Shown in pieces: positions 5,835 through 7,084 of a stretch of 7,084 bases of DNA. The DNA is from Betaproteobacteria bacterium. GTDB lineage: Bacteria > Pseudomonadota > Gammaproteobacteria > Burkholderiales > Burkholderiaceae_C. Below the pieces are notes generated by a model that was not told where the DNA came from, searched no databases, and saw only the letters and a list, made by a program, of their open reading frames with translations. The translations under genes were made by a program, and so were the position numbers. Numbering within the stretch: the stretch's first letter is position 1; the number at the start of each line of letters is the position of its first letter. Location: contig RFNL01000409.1 in NCBI GenBank assembly GCA_009927195.1, forward strand, positions 1-7,084, read 5' to 3'.

Positions 5835-6644
5835 ATGCGTTTATTGGTGTTATCAGATTTGCATGTGGAGTTTGCGCCTATGGCGGCGCTGGTCGGTGCG
5901 CAGCGCATTGATGAAGGCGTAGACGTGGTGGTGCTGGCAGGGGACATCCATGTGGGCGTGCAAGGCCTGGTGTGGGCGCGAGAGACATTCCCTCACAAAA
6001 CCATTGTTTATGTGGCGGGCAACCATGAGTTGTATGACGGTGACTGGGACTTAGGGCTGCAACTTATGTGTGAAAACGCGCATGACTTGGGTATTCACTT
6101 TTTGGAAAACAACTGCGTTGACATCAATGGCCTGCGGTTTTTGGGCTGTACCCTGTGGACCGATTTCGAATTGTTTGGTGCCGATCAACGCGATGCGGCC
6201 ATGGCTGTGGCGCGACGCACCATGGTCGATTACCGGGCCATCACCAAGGGCCCAAGCCCAAATGACCAGTCCACGGGTCTGCTGCAAGCATTACAGCCGT
6301 GGGACACCTGGGAGCGCCACCAGCAAAGCCGTGCTTGGTTGGATCGCGCTTTGGCCCAGGCTGAGCCCCGCCGGACAGTGGTGGTGACCCACCACTATCC
6401 CAGCTATCAATCGACCGCTGCAATCTACCAAAATGATTTGGGCACTGCCGCTTTTGGCTCCAACTTAGAGCACTGGATGGGCCGTGCCGCCTTGTGGATA
6501 CACGGTCACACCCACACCAGTTTTGACTACCGCATCAAAAGTACGCGGGTGGTGTGCAACCCGCGTGGTTACCCATTGCACCGCAAAGGGGGGTTCGAAA
6601 ACCCAGTTTTTGATCCCGCTTGTTGGATCGATGTGGGCCTGTGA
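5835..6644 (+). CDS. Calcineurin-like metallophosphoesterase
   Basis: A 269-aa, probably soluble phosphoesterase with a two-metal active site. All five family motifs are present in order: D8-x-H10 (SDLHVEF), G36-D37 (LAGDIH), G62-N63-H64-E65 (AGNHEL), H186 (VVVTHHYPS) and H223-G224-H225-T226-H227 (WIHGHTHTSFDY). Length is usual for a single-domain member. ATG 5835 is chosen because the protein then begins MRLLVLSDLH, the standard first strand, and AAGGA lies 10 nt upstream. The frame extends upstream to ATG 5754, but those 27 residues have no family counterpart. The substrate (nucleotide, phosphodiester or protein phosphate) cannot be read from the sequence. It is divergent from the MFS gene and ends 19 nt before the start of the broken MFS gene, with no terminator between. 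Confidence 0.92.
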   Translation: MRLLVLSDLHVEFAPMAALVGAQRIDEGVDVVVLAGDIHVGVQGLVWARETFPHKTIVYVAGNHELYDGDWDLGLQLMCENAHDLGIHFLENNCVDINGLRFLGCTLWTDFELFGADQRDAAMAVARRTMVDYRAITKGPSPNDQSTGLLQALQPWDTWERHQQSRAWLDRALAQAEPRRTVVVTHHYPSYQSTAAIYQNDLGTAAFGSNLEHWMGRAALWIHGHTHTSFDYRIKSTRVVCNPRGYPLHRKGGFENPVFDPACWIDVGL

Positions 6645-6663
6645 GTTCGATACCATTGCCCGC

Positions 6664-7084
6664 ATGAACCGCACCCCCGCTTTTTTGCTGAACTTCGCCC
6701 ATGCCCTGGACCATTTGTTCTTGCTGATTTTTGCCACAGCGGTGGCGGCCATCGCCGCTGACTTTGGCGTGGCGCGCTGGGAAGACATGATGCCCTACAC
6801 CACGGGGGCGTTTGTGATGTTTGGCTTGGCTTCGGTGCCGGCCGGTCGTTGGGGGACTTGTGGGGGCGGCGGCGCATGATGCTGGTTTTTTTTCATGGCA
6901 TGGGTTGGAGCGCCATCGCTGTGGCCCTGACCCAAAGCCCGTGGCAAATGGGCTTGGCCTTGACGGTCCTCGGCGCGTTTTCCGCCATTTACCACCCGGT
7001 GGGCATTCCTTTGTTGGTTCAAAACTCACCCACGCCCGGGCGCAGCATCGGCATCAATGGATTGGCGGGTAATTTGGGCATTGC
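6664..7084 (+). pseudogene. MFS transporter, frameshifted and truncated by window edge
   Basis: The N-terminal part of a second MFS transporter. From ATG 6664 the first frame reads MNRTPAFLLNFAHALDHLF, a first membrane helix, then a second helix and AGRWG. It next runs to a stop at 6877-6879 through Gly-rich nonsense. Moving to the -1 frame at the G run 6851-6855 restores GRWGDLWGRRRMM, the MFS motif A. Good MFS sequence then continues to the window end: LVFFHGMGWSAIAVAL, AFSAIYHPVGIPLLVQ, GINGLAGNLGI. One base is therefore missing, G5 where G6 is expected. This may be a real mutation, a phase-variable tract or a sequencing error in a homopolymer. No strong ribosome binding site precedes the ATG. 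It follows the phosphoesterase gene by 19 nt and may be in its transcript. The substrate is unknown; the C-terminal two thirds are off-window. Confidence 0.82.

Noticed and set aside
6590..6603. GGGTTCGAAAACCC hairpin resembling a tRNA T-arm
   Set aside because: It lies inside the phosphoesterase coding sequence, and no acceptor, D or anticodon arm surrounds it.

Overview
The window looks like chromosomal DNA from a betaproteobacterium, most likely order Burkholderiales and perhaps family Comamonadaceae. That placement rests on the style of the formate dehydrogenase operon (short ferredoxin-like beta subunit, small lipoprotein, gamma subunit with a long N-terminal extension) and on recalled resemblance of the encoded proteins. 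No rRNA, tRNA or other marker gene is present to confirm it. No CRISPR array, insertion sequence or phage gene was seen.

Layout. (a) 1-2251, plus strand: the downstream part of a membrane-associated formate dehydrogenase operon. It holds the beta (iron-sulfur) subunit, cut by the left edge, a 77-aa lipoprotein, the cytochrome b gamma subunit, and a 108-aa secreted Ala/Lys-rich protein. A strong intrinsic terminator closes it. The catalytic alpha subunit and maturation genes would lie to the left. Together these subunits would oxidise formate on the periplasmic side and pass electrons through the Fe-S clusters and haem b to quinone. (b) 2340-4060, plus strand: a two-gene unit. The first protein has an N-terminal domain aligning with truncated haemoglobins but lacking the proximal haem histidine, followed by an unrecognised domain of about 150 residues. 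It overlaps by 4 nt a hydroxypyruvate isomerase-like TIM-barrel sugar isomerase. (c) 5755-4070, minus strand: an MFS transporter followed by a small VOC/glyoxalase-fold metalloprotein, a two-gene unit convergent with (b) and only 9 nt from it. (d) 5835-7084, plus strand: a calcineurin-like metallophosphoesterase divergent from the MFS gene, then the 5' part of a second MFS transporter. The second transporter is broken by an apparent one-base deletion in a G run and is cut by the right edge.

Most of the window is ordinary metabolism. The parts that look least described are the globin-fold protein with its missing haem ligand and unknown C-terminal domain, its tight coupling to a sugar isomerase gene, and the two small exported proteins inside the formate dehydrogenase operon. 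I see no clear defence or mobile system here.
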